Source of the DNA: Cohaesibacter marisflavi
GTDB taxonomy: Bacteria; Pseudomonadota; Alphaproteobacteria; Rhizobiales; Cohaesibacteraceae
Direction of reading: 5' to 3'
NCBI RefSeq assembly: GCF_900115225.1
Contig: NZ_FOVR01000002.1
Coordinates: 434,001 to 498,000 of the forward strand
DNA: 64,000 nucleotides
Shown here: positions 35,314-44,887 of the stretch, one piece after another
Layout of the letters: each line of letters begins with the position of its first letter
How positions within the stretch are numbered: the stretch's first letter is position 1
Position numbers and translations under genes: made by a program
The notes under the pieces: model-generated
The model's database searches: none
What the model saw: only the letters and a program-made list of their open reading frames with translations
What the model was told of the DNA's origin: nothing

Positions 35314-37011
35314 ATGCGCTTTCGGCCCCTTCATAGTGCCCCGATGCTGATCAGCCTGCTGATGCTTGGGCCGGTTTTGGCCGGATTGCTGGGCGCGCTG
35401 TTGCCCACCTTTGGCTGGTTGCCGGTGCTGGGGGGCGATAGCCTGACTTTGGAGCCCGTGCGGGCGCTTCTTGCGACACCGGGCCTTGCACGCTCGATCG
35501 CACTGAGCTTGGCAAGCGGACTATTGGCGACCCTGTTGGCCATGCTGATGGTGATCGGCCTGCTCAGTGCTTGGTCCGGTACACGGCTGTTTCGCTGGAT
35601 GGTGCGGATGATCTCGCCGCTGCTCTCCATTCCCCATGCGGCGACGGCGCTCGGATTTGCCTTTTTGCTGGCCCCATCGGGCTGGATCGTGCGGATGATC
35701 TCTCCAGAACTGACCGGCTGGAGCCGGCCGCCGGACTGGTTTTTCCCTCATGATCCTTATGGTCTTGCCATGATTGCGGGACTGACGATCAAGGAATTGC
35801 CGTTTTTGCTACTTGTCAGTCTTGCCGCTCTGCCACAGATTGAGCCGCGCCGGACGCAAAATCTTGTCCGCAGTCTTGGCTATGGGCCGATGGTCGGCTG
35901 GGTGCATGCTGTCTGGCCGCGTCTCTATCGACAGATCCGCCTGCCGATCTTTGCTGTCATCGCCTATGCTTCGTCCGTGGTGGATGTCGCCCTCATTCTG
36001 GGGCCAACCAACCCGCCGCCGCTGGCGGTTCAGCTGGTGCGCTGGATGAGTGACCCGAACCTATCGATGCGTTTTCTGGCGTCCGCTGGTGCCATCCTGC
36101 AATTGCTTGTTACGCTGGCCGCGCTGGGGATCTGGTGGGGCGGAGAAAGGATGGCCAGCCGGTTGCTTGGCTGCCTTGTCCAATCCGGCTTGCGCTTTCA
36201 GCGAGACGAGTGGGCCCGACGCCTTGCTGCATCGCTCAATGTAGCTGCCGTGTTGTTGATGCTGTTAAGCCTTGGGGGCCTTGTGCTTTGGTCTTTTGCG
36301 GGCTTCTGGCGATTTCCCGATGCGGTTCCCGTCAGCCTTTCCCTTAATACATGGATGCGGCAGGGGCCGATGCTTATGGAGCCGCTCTACAACGCCGTGC
36401 TCATTGGTGGACTGGCGACCGTTGTCGGCATTGTCATGACCCTTGCCACGCTGGAAGCGCAAAGCCGCATGGGCAAACGATCCGGGCGCAGCGCCATGGT
36501 GATCCTCTATCTGCCACTGATCGTGCCGCAGGTCGCCTTTCTGTTCGGATTGCAGTTGATCCTGCTGACCGTCAACGCCAGCTATGCACTCTGGGCGCTG
36601 GTGTTCGGCCACCTGATCTTCACCTTGCCCTATATCTTTTTGTCGCTGAGCGACCAGTGGCATGTCCTTGATCCGCGCTATATGCAGATGGCAACGGCCC
36701 TTGGCCGCAGCGCGTGGGCCATTTTCTGGCGGGTGCGCCTGCCGATGTTGCTTCGCCCCATTTTGACGGCGGCGGCTGTAGGCTTTGCTGTCTCTATCGG
36801 GCAGTATCTGCCAACGCTGCTGATCGGTGGCGGACGCTGGGAAACCATCACCACCGAAGCTGTGGCCTTGAGCGCGGGAGGCAATCGGCGCCTGATCGGC
36901 GTTTATGCCCTCATGCAGATGCTGCTTCCTTTTGTGGGATTTCTCATTGCCACACTGATCCCGACCCTGTTCTATAAAGACCGGCGTGGTATGACACCGG
37001 CCGACCGCTGA
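35314..37011 (+). CDS. ynjC: YnjC-type ABC transporter permease, fused double domain
   Basis: A 565-residue membrane protein with about twelve helices, made of two binding-protein-dependent permease halves joined in one chain, as in E. coli YnjC. Each half has a contact loop for the ATPase (LVRSLGYGPMVGWVHAVWPRLYRQIRLP near 187 and MATALGRSAWAIFWRVRLPMLLRP near 455). The start ATG 35314 lacks a strong ribosome site, and the gene lies 81 bases after ynjB. Confidence 0.88.
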   Translation: MRFRPLHSAPMLISLLMLGPVLAGLLGALLPTFGWLPVLGGDSLTLEPVRALLATPGLARSIALSLASGLLATLLAMLMVIGLLSAWSGTRLFRWMVRMISPLLSIPHAATALGFAFLLAPSGWIVRMISPELTGWSRPPDWFFPHDPYGLAMIAGLTIKELPFLLLVSLAALPQIEPRRTQNLVRSLGYGPMVGWVHAVWPRLYRQIRLPIFAVIAYASSVVDVALILGPTNPPPLAVQLVRWMSDPNLSMRFLASAGAILQLLVTLAALGIWWGGERMASRLLGCLVQSGLRFQRDEWARRLAASLNVAAVLLMLLSLGGLVLWSFAGFWRFPDAVPVSLSLNTWMRQGPMLMEPLYNAVLIGGLATVVGIVMTLATLEAQSRMGKRSGRSAMVILYLPLIVPQVAFLFGLQLILLTVNASYALWALVFGHLIFTLPYIFLSLSDQWHVLDPRYMQMATALGRSAWAIFWRVRLPMLLRPILTAAAVGFAVSIGQYLPTLLIGGGRWETITTEAVALSAGGNRRLIGVYALMQMLLPFVGFLIATLIPTLFYKDRRGMTPADR

Positions 37012-37070
37012 TCTGCTGCTTTTTCTAACAAAGCAGCGCAGCAGCAAGAGAAGATTTCAAAGAGACCTGT

Positions 37071-37751
37071 ATGACGAACACACAGACCAACAGAATGCCG
37101 CAAGAGCCGATGATGCTCGAAGAGGTGAAAATTCGTCTTGCGGGCGATTGCCTGATCCATCTTTCTCTGTCTGTTGCCGCTGGCGAAGTGGTGACCATAA
37201 TGGGGCCGTCCGGCTCAGGAAAATCCACGTTGCTGGCCTATATAGGCGGATTCCTGCCTCCCGCCTTTGAGGGGGAGGGGCGGGTGTGGCTCGATGGCAA
37301 AGATGTCTCTTCCTTGTCAGCAGAGCGGCGCCATATCGGAATTCTTTTTCAGGATCCCTTGCTCTTCCCTCATCTCTCCGTCGGCGGCAATCTGGCCTTC
37401 GGACTGACCCGTGCCGTCAAGGGACGGGCTGCAAGAAAGGCCAGTGTTTGCGAGGCGCTGGAGGCCATCAATATGGCTGGCTTTGAAGGGCGCGATCCTG
37501 AGACCCTCTCTGGCGGTCAGAAGGCACGGGTCGCCTTGGCGCGCACCCTGCTTTCCCAACCGCGCGCTCTGTTGCTGGATGAACCTTTCTCCAAGCTCGA
37601 TGCAGATTTGCGCGTCCGTATGCGACATCATGTGTTCGAACGGGCGCGATCAGAAGGGCTGCCTACACTGTTGGTGACCCATGACGAGGAAGACGCCAGA
37701 GCAGCGCAAGGGCGCATCATTCGCCTTGCACCAAACGGCATGGTTGGATGA
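37071..37751 (+). CDS. ynjD: YnjD-type ABC transporter ATPase
   Basis: A 226-residue ATPase. Walker A is GPSGSGKSTLLAYI near 44, Q-loop GILFQDPLLFPHLSVGGNL near 85, signature LSGGQKARVALARTL near 142 and Walker B ALLLDEPFSKLDADL near 162, with VTHDEEDA as H-loop. It completes the ynjBCD import system. It lies 59 bases after the permease and 41 before hrpB. Confidence 0.92.
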   Translation: MTNTQTNRMPQEPMMLEEVKIRLAGDCLIHLSLSVAAGEVVTIMGPSGSGKSTLLAYIGGFLPPAFEGEGRVWLDGKDVSSLSAERRHIGILFQDPLLFPHLSVGGNLAFGLTRAVKGRAARKASVCEALEAINMAGFEGRDPETLSGGQKARVALARTLLSQPRALLLDEPFSKLDADLRVRMRHHVFERARSEGLPTLLVTHDEEDARAAQGRIIRLAPNGMVG

Positions 37752-37792
37752 ATTTGCTTGCCTTCTCTCCATGGAGCGGTTAGGGCCAACAT

Positions 37793-40291
37793 ATGACCGA
37801 GAAGCCTTCCATTTCATTGCCCGCCTTTCTGCCTGATCTGCCCATCCGGGAAGCATTGCCCGGCTTTCTGGCCGCGCTTGACACGGGGACACGGGCCGTG
37901 CTGATCGCGCCACCCGGTGCCGGTAAAACCACCTGCGTACCGCTGGCCTTGCTCGATCAGCCATGGCTTGCTGCCATGACGTCAGAGGGCAATGGCAAGA
38001 TTATCATGCTCGAGCCGCGCCGTCTTGCCGCAAGGGCGGCGGCCCGTCGCATGGCACAGCTGCTTGGTGAGCCGGTTGGCAAGCGCGTCGGCTATCGGGT
38101 GCGCATGGAAAGCCGCATTTCCAAGGAGACCATCATCGAAGTGGTAACGGAGGGCGTCTTCGCCCGCATGATCGTGGATGACCCCAGCCTTGAGGGAGTT
38201 GCGGCGGTTCTGTTCGATGAATTCCACGAGCGTAGTCTTGATGCGGATATGGCGCTGGCCTTCACGCTTGAAGGGCAGGCGGCCTTGCGTGAAGATTTGC
38301 GCCTCGTGGTCATGTCCGCCACGCTGGATGGGGGGCGTGTGGCTTCCATTCTCGAAGGAGCGCCGGTTATCGAGAGCATGGGGCGCGCCTATCCGGTCGA
38401 GACCCGCCATCTGCCGCGCAAACCGCACGACAGGCTGGAAAGTGCCGTCTGCGATGCCGTGCTGCAAGCGTTGAACGAGGATGAAGGCTCGCTTCTGGTC
38501 TTCCTGCCCGGACAGGCCGAAATCCATCGCGTCGAGGATCGTCTGGCCGAGCGGCTCAAGAGGGACAAAGACATCATCCTTGCCCCGCTCTATGGCGCCA
38601 TGGAAGGCAAGGATCAGGATCGCGCCATTGCATCGCCGCCAGAAGGCAAACGCAAGATCGTGCTGGCCACCTCCATTGCCGAAACTTCGCTGACCATCGA
38701 TGGCGTCCGTATCATCATTGATGCTGGCCTTGTGCGACGTCCTCGCTTTGAGCCCAACCTTGGCATTTCGCGGTTGGAGACAGTGCGCGTTTCCCGCGCC
38801 AGTGCCGATCAGCGACAGGGGCGCGCCGGTCGCACCGAGCCGGGTGTCTGCTATCGTCTGTGGGACAAGGGGCAAACCGCCGCGTTGCCAGCCTTCGAGC
38901 CGCCTGAAATTCTTGAGACAGATCTCTCCCGCCTTGTGTTGGATCTGGCTCTTTGGGGCGAGAGTGACCCAACCAATCTCAGATGGCTGGATGAACCGCC
39001 CGCAGCCGGTTGGGCAGAAGCGGTCAAACTGCTGCAATCCTTCGGCGCGCTGGATGACGCAGCAGCGATCACGGCCCATGGCAAGGCGCTGGCCGCCTTG
39101 CCTCTGCCGCCACGGCTCGCGCATATGCTCGTCATGGCCCGCAAGGCAGGGGCTGAGGAACTGGCTGCGATGATGGCAGCACTGCTAAGCGAGGGGGGAC
39201 GCTTGCGCCACAATGATATGCGCCGTCTGTTACAGGATCTCATCGCTGGGAAATTGCCGCGGGCAAGGGATATCAAAGCGCTGGCCAAACGCTGGACTGG
39301 CAAGAGCCGCGACAAGAGGGCGAATACTGAGGACGCTGGCCGCATTCTGGCGCTTGCCTATCCGGACCGGATTGCCATGCGACGCGGCGCCGAGGGGCGC
39401 TATCTGCTGGCTTCGGGCCGTGGAGGTGTGCTCCAGCCTGATGATCCGCTCAACGCGGAGACCTTCCTCGTTGTGGCCGATCTGCAAGGCGCTGCTGCCA
39501 ACGCGCGTATAACGCTGGCTGCCCCCATTGCCCGCAAGGTCATCGAAGAGGAGTTCGCCGCTCTCATCCATCAGGAAGAAGCCATCAGTTTTGACCAGAA
39601 TTCAGGAGCTGTTTCCGCCAAGCTGCAAACGCGGCTGGGGCGCATTGTGTTGGCCGAACAGCGCTTGAAAGAGCCCTCAGCCGACGCGATCCAGAAGGCG
39701 CTGATAGACGCGATTCGCAAAGGGGGGCTGCGGCTCTTACCCTTCACCAAGGAGCTTGAGCGCTGGCGCGGTCGTGTGCGCTTTGTTTCCGAGCGGGAAG
39801 ATGGCTGGCCGGATCTTTCCGATCAGGGGTTGCTGGACGGGCTGGAAAATTGGCTTGCCCCTTTCCTTGCCGGCAAAATGGCGCTCTCGGATATCTCTGC
39901 CGGTGACCTTTCTGCGGCACTTAAAGCCATGGTGCCCTATGATCGGTTGGCTGCGCTGGAAACGGCACTGCCAACCCATTTTACCGTGCCCACCGGCTCG
40001 CGTATTCCCATTGATTATGCAGCTGAAAATGGCCCTGTTCTTGCCGTGCGCGTGCAGGAATTGTTTGGCCTTGATGTGCATCCGGCGATTATGGGCGGAA
40101 AGCTGCCGCTGCTGTTACATCTGCTCTCTCCTGCCCAGCGCCCCATTCAGGTGACGCGTGATCTGCCAGGCTTCTGGCGTGGATCGTGGAAAGATGTCAA
40201 GGCCGATATGCGCGGGCAATATCCAAAGCATGTCTGGCCGGATGATCCGATCAACACCGAAGCAACCCGCCGCGCCAAGCCCCGCAAATGA
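37793..40291 (+). CDS. hrpB: ATP-dependent RNA helicase HrpB
   Basis: An 832-residue DEAH-box helicase of the HrpB family. Motif I is APPGAGKTTCVPLAL near 42, motif II DEFHERSLDADMALAF near 142, motif III MSATLDG near 175, and motif VI QRQGRAGRTEPGVCYRLW near 340. The HrpB-specific C-terminal domain includes GSWKDVKADMRGQYPKHVWPDDP at the end. The cellular role is poorly known in any species. It follows ynjD closely on the same strand but need not be related in function. Confidence 0.95.
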   Translation: MTEKPSISLPAFLPDLPIREALPGFLAALDTGTRAVLIAPPGAGKTTCVPLALLDQPWLAAMTSEGNGKIIMLEPRRLAARAAARRMAQLLGEPVGKRVGYRVRMESRISKETIIEVVTEGVFARMIVDDPSLEGVAAVLFDEFHERSLDADMALAFTLEGQAALREDLRLVVMSATLDGGRVASILEGAPVIESMGRAYPVETRHLPRKPHDRLESAVCDAVLQALNEDEGSLLVFLPGQAEIHRVEDRLAERLKRDKDIILAPLYGAMEGKDQDRAIASPPEGKRKIVLATSIAETSLTIDGVRIIIDAGLVRRPRFEPNLGISRLETVRVSRASADQRQGRAGRTEPGVCYRLWDKGQTAALPAFEPPEILETDLSRLVLDLALWGESDPTNLRWLDEPPAAGWAEAVKLLQSFGALDDAAAITAHGKALAALPLPPRLAHMLVMARKAGAEELAAMMAALLSEGGRLRHNDMRRLLQDLIAGKLPRARDIKALAKRWTGKSRDKRANTEDAGRILALAYPDRIAMRRGAEGRYLLASGRGGVLQPDDPLNAETFLVVADLQGAAANARITLAAPIARKVIEEEFAALIHQEEAISFDQNSGAVSAKLQTRLGRIVLAEQRLKEPSADAIQKALIDAIRKGGLRLLPFTKELERWRGRVRFVSEREDGWPDLSDQGLLDGLENWLAPFLAGKMALSDISAGDLSAALKAMVPYDRLAALETALPTHFTVPTGSRIPIDYAAENGPVLAVRVQELFGLDVHPAIMGGKLPLLLHLLSPAQRPIQVTRDLPGFWRGSWKDVKADMRGQYPKHVWPDDPINTEATRRAKPRK

Positions 40292-40816
40292 TCCTTAGTG
40301 GTGGGAAGACCTGATAGCCGCTCATAGACATCAGATTTGCGCCAAAGGGTTAGTTATCAACAAATCATTTATGGCACGCTTGATAGCAAATCGGTTCTTG
40401 CTGTTCGTAAAATGAGAGCGGGGGTGAAAAAATCCCTCAAATTTATTCGGATTCGTATCACGATTTTTCAAAATGGCTCGTGTTTTTATCGCCAATTCTC
40501 TCTTAACAAGAGGCTGGGAAACGCTTTTTGCTTGCGGGGACTGATAAATGCAACAAAAGGCCTCATCCCGGTGGTGAAAAGCGAAGATTCTGGCTGCAAA
40601 GAGCATCAGACCGTGCAAGACTGTCCGCAATGTGTTGCAAGAGGCCCTCAGTTTGCCGACAAGTTGTTACGAATGGAACCGGTCGTTTTTCGACTTTATC
40701 GGTCTTCATGCTGCTTAAGCGCAATCCGGGGTCAGGGCAAAACATGATAGAACAACAGATCGTTGAAGCGATCGATTGAGCAATCGATACAGCATACCAA
40801 TTAAAAGGGGTTAGAC
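40292..40816. other. Upstream region of the nucleoside uptake operon
   Basis: 525 bases without a supported gene. The only clear element is the inverted repeat at 40771-40788 near the binding-protein gene. Confidence 0.4.
40771..40788. promoter_or_regulatory. Inverted repeat, candidate operator of the nucleoside operon
   Basis: ATCGATTG-AG-CAATCGAT is a perfect 8+8 repeat ending 28 bases before ATG 40817. Its place in the leader fits a repressor site or a small hairpin. Confidence 0.4.
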
Positions 40817-41815
40817 ATGTTGCGTCAATTTTTCGGTGCTGCTGCACTGGCAACCATGATGGTTGTAGCACCTGCACTCGCTGCTGAAATCAAGCCTGCT
40901 GTGGTCTATGACCTGGGCGGTAAAAACGACCAGTCCTTCAACCAGTCCGCCTATAATGGTGCGGAAGCCTACCAGAAGGATACCGGCACTGACTATCGTG
41001 ACTTCGAGATCCAGAATGATGCCCAGCGCGAACAGGCTCTGCGTCGCTTTGCCCAGCGCGGATATGATCCGATCGTGGCTATCGGTTTTTCTCAGGCTGA
41101 AGCCCTGAAGAAAGTGGCTCCAGAATTCCCGGATACGAAATTTGCTATCGTTGATATGGTTGTAGACCTGCCAAACGTGCGTTCGATCGTTTTCAAGGAG
41201 CATGAAGGCTCCTTCCTCGTCGGTCTTCTGGCAGCCAAAGCATCACAGACCGGCAAGGTCGGCTTCGTTGGTGGTATGGACATCCCGCTCATCCGCGCTT
41301 TTGCTTGCGGTTACAAGCAGGGTGCCAAGGCTGCCAATCCGGACATTGAAATCTTTGAAAACATGATTGGCACCACCGGTGCTGCATGGAATGACCCTGT
41401 GAAGGGTGGCGAGCTGACAAAATCCCAGATCGACCGTGGCGCTGACGTGATCTATCACGCTGCTGGCGGTTCGGGCGCTGGCGTTCTGCAGGCCGCAGCT
41501 GATGCAGGTAAACTGGGTATCGGTGTTGACTCCAACCAGAATGCCCTGCATCCGGGCAACGTCCTGACCTCCATGGTCAAGCGCGTTGATACCGCTGTTT
41601 ACAATGCCTTCAAGGATCTGGCCTCTGACGACTGGTCTTCAGGCATCTATGTTCTCGGCCTGGCTGAAGATGGCGTGGCCTGGGCTGATGATGAAAACAA
41701 CAAGGACCTGATCACCGATGACATGCGCGCAGCTGTCGATCAGGCATCCAAGGAAATCATTGATGGCAAGATCGTTGTCCACGATTACCGTGCCGACAAC
41801 AGCTGCCCATTCTAA
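40817..41815 (+). CDS. BMP family nucleoside-binding protein
   Basis: A 332-residue periplasmic binding protein of the BMP/PnrA (Bmp) family, which binds purine and other nucleosides. The signal peptide is LRQFFGAAALATMMVVAPALAAE, without a lipobox Cys, so it is soluble. Family marks are DLGGKNDQSFNQSAYNGAE near 33, VGFVGGMDIPLIRAFACGYKQGAK near 148 and HAAGGSGAGVLQAA near 215. AAAGGGG lies seven bases before ATG. A terminator follows, and then the ATPase gene, suggesting high expression of this subunit with partial read-through. Confidence 0.9.
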   Translation: MLRQFFGAAALATMMVVAPALAAEIKPAVVYDLGGKNDQSFNQSAYNGAEAYQKDTGTDYRDFEIQNDAQREQALRRFAQRGYDPIVAIGFSQAEALKKVAPEFPDTKFAIVDMVVDLPNVRSIVFKEHEGSFLVGLLAAKASQTGKVGFVGGMDIPLIRAFACGYKQGAKAANPDIEIFENMIGTTGAAWNDPVKGGELTKSQIDRGADVIYHAAGGSGAGVLQAAADAGKLGIGVDSNQNALHPGNVLTSMVKRVDTAVYNAFKDLASDDWSSGIYVLGLAEDGVAWADDENNKDLITDDMRAAVDQASKEIIDGKIVVHDYRADNSCPF

Positions 41816-41835
41816 GTAGTTGACCCTGAAATGAA

Positions 41836-41873
41836 ATGTGCCCCGTCCTCATTCCCGGATGGGGCGCATTTTT
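41836..41873 (+). terminator. Stem-loop with T-run after the binding-protein gene
   Basis: ATGTGCCCCGTCC pairs with GGATGGGGCGCAT (with G-U pairs) and is followed by TTTTT. It probably lowers expression of the downstream transporter genes. Confidence 0.7.
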
Positions 41874-42080
41874 ATTAGCATCAATAGCCAAGTGATCCCT
41901 TGGATCGCGAACTATCTACCAGCCGGCCGCGTCAGTGGCCCCTGAGTAACAAAGCCCACCCATACCACTGTGCCTTCGAGGTGAAGAGTGGGTCCCGGTT
42001 TCCCTGTCGGGCGGTCTGGTTAAAGACGCGCCCTGTAAGACAGGAATAGTCGGGAGGGGCTGATAATTGGGGAAGAGATC

Positions 42081-43760
42081 TTGCATCTGGACGAGAAAAC
42101 AAAGGCGCAGGGCAACGATGGAACCGGGGCAAAAAGCGCCGGTGACGGGCAAAGCGAGCGCGTGCCCGCCATCCGTCTGGTCGGAATCGAAAAGCGGTTC
42201 GGCCCGGTTTATGCCAACAAGAATATCGATCTGAATGTCGCAAAAGGCTCCATTCACGGGATCATCGGCGAGAATGGCGCAGGCAAATCGACGCTGATGT
42301 CCATCCTCTATGGCTTTTATCAGGCCGATGATGGCGAAATCTATGTGAATGGCAAGCGAGAAACCATTCCCGATAGTCAGAAGGCCATCGCCATTGGCAT
42401 CGGCATGGTGCATCAGCATTTCATGCTGGTTGATAATTTCTCGGTGCTCGAGAATGTGGTGCTCGGCGTCGAAGGTGGGTCCCTGCTGCAAAAGGGCGTG
42501 GACAAGGCGCGCGCCGAACTCAAGCGTCTGGCCGATGAATATGAACTCAATATCGATCCCGATGCCCTTATACAGGATCTCCCCGTTGGCTTGCAGCAGC
42601 GGGTCGAGATTCTTAAGGCGCTTTATCGGGGCGCTGATATCCTTATTCTGGATGAGCCCACGGGCGTTTTGACCCCGGCTGAAGCAGACCATCTATTCCG
42701 CATTCTCGGGCAGTTGCGCGATCAGGGCAAAACCATCCTTCTCATCACCCACAAGCTGCGCGAGATCATGGCTATCACCGATGAGGTCTCGGTCATGCGC
42801 CGCGGCGAAATGGTGGGGTCGGTGCACACCTCGGAAACCTCCGTTGAGCAGTTGGCTGAAATGATGGTTGGTCGCCATGTGTTGCTCAATGTTGAGAAAG
42901 GCCCCAGCAACCCGACCCGTGAAGTGCTCTCGGTTGAAAATCTGACGGTCACCGACAAGCGCGGCGTTGATCTGGTCAAGGATGTGTCCTTCAAGGTCTG
43001 CGCGGGCGAGATTGTTGGCATAGCAGGGGTCTCCGGCAATGGCCAGAGCGAGCTGATGGAAGCCATCGCAGGCATGATCACCGCCCGCTCGGGCTCCATC
43101 ACGATCAATGGTGAAGTGACCACTAAGGCCGATGCGCTGGACCGACGCCATCGCGGCATGGCTCATGTGCCAGAAGATCGTCACCGCACCGGCCTTGTCA
43201 CCAAATTCCCGGCCAAGGAAAATATGATCCTTGGCTATCAGGACCAGAAGAAATATGGTGAAGGCCTGTTTCTCGATCTCACTGCAATCCTGAAGGAAAC
43301 GCAGGACTTCATGGTGGATTTCGATGTGCGTCCGCCCGATCCGCATTTGAAAGCGGCCAACTTTTCGGGCGGCAACCAGCAGAAACTGGTGCTGGCGCGC
43401 GAAATGGAGCGTGATCCGGATATCCTGCTCGTTGGTCAACCAACACGCGGGGTTGATATCGGCGCTATCGAATTTATTCACAAACGGCTTATCGAAATGC
43501 GCGATGCTGGCAAGGCTATTTTGCTGGTATCGGTGGAGCTGGATGAAATCCGCTCTCTGTCCGACCGTATCCTCGTCATGTTTGATGGCAAGATCGTCGG
43601 CGAGCGCCCCGCAGGCGCAAGCGAGCAAGAACTCGGCTTGATGATGGCTGGTATTGACGACCCGTCCGAAATGGGCTCCGACCCGATGGTCAGTGCAGAA
43701 CTGGCCCGCGACAATACAGATGAGGCCCTCGTTGAAATGGCCAAAGGGGGTAAAGAATGA
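42081..43760 (+). CDS. Nucleoside ABC transporter ATPase, double ABC domain
   Basis: A 559-residue ATPase with two ABC cassettes. The first has a standard Walker A (GENGAGKSTLMSIL near 68) and ILDEPTGVLTPAEAD. The second has the degenerate P-loop GVSGNGQSELMEAI near 317 and the signature FSGGNQQKLVLAREM, as usual in the RbsA/YufO class of nucleoside and sugar importers. The start is TTG 42081, behind GGGGAAGAGATC; no early ATG exists in frame. It overlaps the next gene by four bases. Confidence 0.9.
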   Translation: MHLDEKTKAQGNDGTGAKSAGDGQSERVPAIRLVGIEKRFGPVYANKNIDLNVAKGSIHGIIGENGAGKSTLMSILYGFYQADDGEIYVNGKRETIPDSQKAIAIGIGMVHQHFMLVDNFSVLENVVLGVEGGSLLQKGVDKARAELKRLADEYELNIDPDALIQDLPVGLQQRVEILKALYRGADILILDEPTGVLTPAEADHLFRILGQLRDQGKTILLITHKLREIMAITDEVSVMRRGEMVGSVHTSETSVEQLAEMMVGRHVLLNVEKGPSNPTREVLSVENLTVTDKRGVDLVKDVSFKVCAGEIVGIAGVSGNGQSELMEAIAGMITARSGSITINGEVTTKADALDRRHRGMAHVPEDRHRTGLVTKFPAKENMILGYQDQKKYGEGLFLDLTAILKETQDFMVDFDVRPPDPHLKAANFSGGNQQKLVLAREMERDPDILLVGQPTRGVDIGAIEFIHKRLIEMRDAGKAILLVSVELDEIRSLSDRILVMFDGKIVGERPAGASEQELGLMMAGIDDPSEMGSDPMVSAELARDNTDEALVEMAKGGKE

Positions 43761-44875
43761 GCGCGCAATCTGAAAAGCTACCCCGTTGGGTCGATTATGG
43801 CCTGATCCCACTGCTCAATCTGGCAGCCGCCTTGCTGGTGTCCGGTCTGGTGGTATTGCTCATCGGTGAAAACCCGCTTGAAGCGGTTTATTGGCTGGTG
43901 CAGGGCTCGCTGGGCTATAGCGAGGGCATCGGCTTTACGCTCTATTACACCACCAACTTCATCTTTACCGGCCTTGCCGTTGCGGTTGCTGCCCATGCGG
44001 GCATGTTCAACATCGGCGGGGAAGGGCAGGCCTATGTGGGTGGTCTCGGGGTTACGCTCGCCTGTCTTGCGCTCGATCATTATGTGCCATGGTATGTGAC
44101 ATTCCCCTTCGCGCTCATTGGCGCGGCGGTGTTTGGCGCCGCATGGGCTGCCATTCCGGCCTATCTTCAGGCCAAGCGCGGCAGTCACATCGTGATCACC
44201 ACGATCATGTTCAACTTCATTTCCTATTCGCTGATGGCCTATCTGCTGGTGCGTGTATTCAAGCAGCCCGGCTCCATGCAGCCGGAAAGCCGCACTTTCC
44301 TTGAAGGCGGCCGTCTACCCTTCATTCATGATGTGGCCGGATGGTTCGGCATCGAGATGGCCTCGTCGCCTCTCAATCTTTCCTTTGTGGTTGCGCTTTT
44401 GGCTTGTGTCTTCGTTTGGGCGCTCATCTGGCGCACGCGCCTTGGCTATGCCATCCGCACCTTCGGAACCAATCAGGATGCTGCTGTCTATGCGGGCATG
44501 AACCTTTCGCGCATCATCATCATCACGATGATGATCTCCGGCGGGCTTGCCGGGCTCATGGCGCTCAATGAGGTCATGGGCGCTCAGAACCGCCTGCTGC
44601 TGGATTATGTTACCGGCTACGGCTTTGTCGGCATCGCCGTGGCCCTGATGGGGCGGTCCCATCCGGTGGGCATCATCATGGCATCAATCCTGTTTGGCAT
44701 GCTCTATCAGGGCGGCGCCGAGCTGGCCTTTGAAATGCCCAAGATCACCCGCGATATGATCATTTCTATTCAGGGTCTGGTGATCCTGTTTGCCGGTGCC
44801 ATGGAGCATATGTTCCGTCCCGCGCTGGTGCGGATTTTCACATCAAGACATGATGATCTTGGACAAGAAGCGTAA
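43757..44875 (+). CDS. Nucleoside ABC transporter permease 1
   Basis: A 372-residue membrane protein of the BPD_transp_2 class (YufP-like), with about nine to ten helices. FNIGGEGQAYVGGLGVTLA near 85, HIVITTIMFNFISYSLMAYLL near 148 and LDYVTGYGFVGIAVALMGRSHP near 278 are typical of nucleoside permeases. It is coupled to the ATPase gene by an ATGA overlap and lies 12 bases before the second permease. Confidence 0.9.
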   Translation: MSAQSEKLPRWVDYGLIPLLNLAAALLVSGLVVLLIGENPLEAVYWLVQGSLGYSEGIGFTLYYTTNFIFTGLAVAVAAHAGMFNIGGEGQAYVGGLGVTLACLALDHYVPWYVTFPFALIGAAVFGAAWAAIPAYLQAKRGSHIVITTIMFNFISYSLMAYLLVRVFKQPGSMQPESRTFLEGGRLPFIHDVAGWFGIEMASSPLNLSFVVALLACVFVWALIWRTRLGYAIRTFGTNQDAAVYAGMNLSRIIIITMMISGGLAGLMALNEVMGAQNRLLLDYVTGYGFVGIAVALMGRSHPVGIIMASILFGMLYQGGAELAFEMPKITRDMIISIQGLVILFAGAMEHMFRPALVRIFTSRHDDLGQEA

Positions 44876-44887
44876 GGGGGCGTGACC

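Noticed and set aside
40337-40747. Plus-strand frame of 136 codons before the BMP gene
   Set aside because: No ribosome site or domain, and base use unlike the neighbours.
41876-42080. Possible riboswitch before the nucleoside ATPase gene
   Set aside because: The region has some GC-rich pairing, but I could not match the purine or any other riboswitch core.
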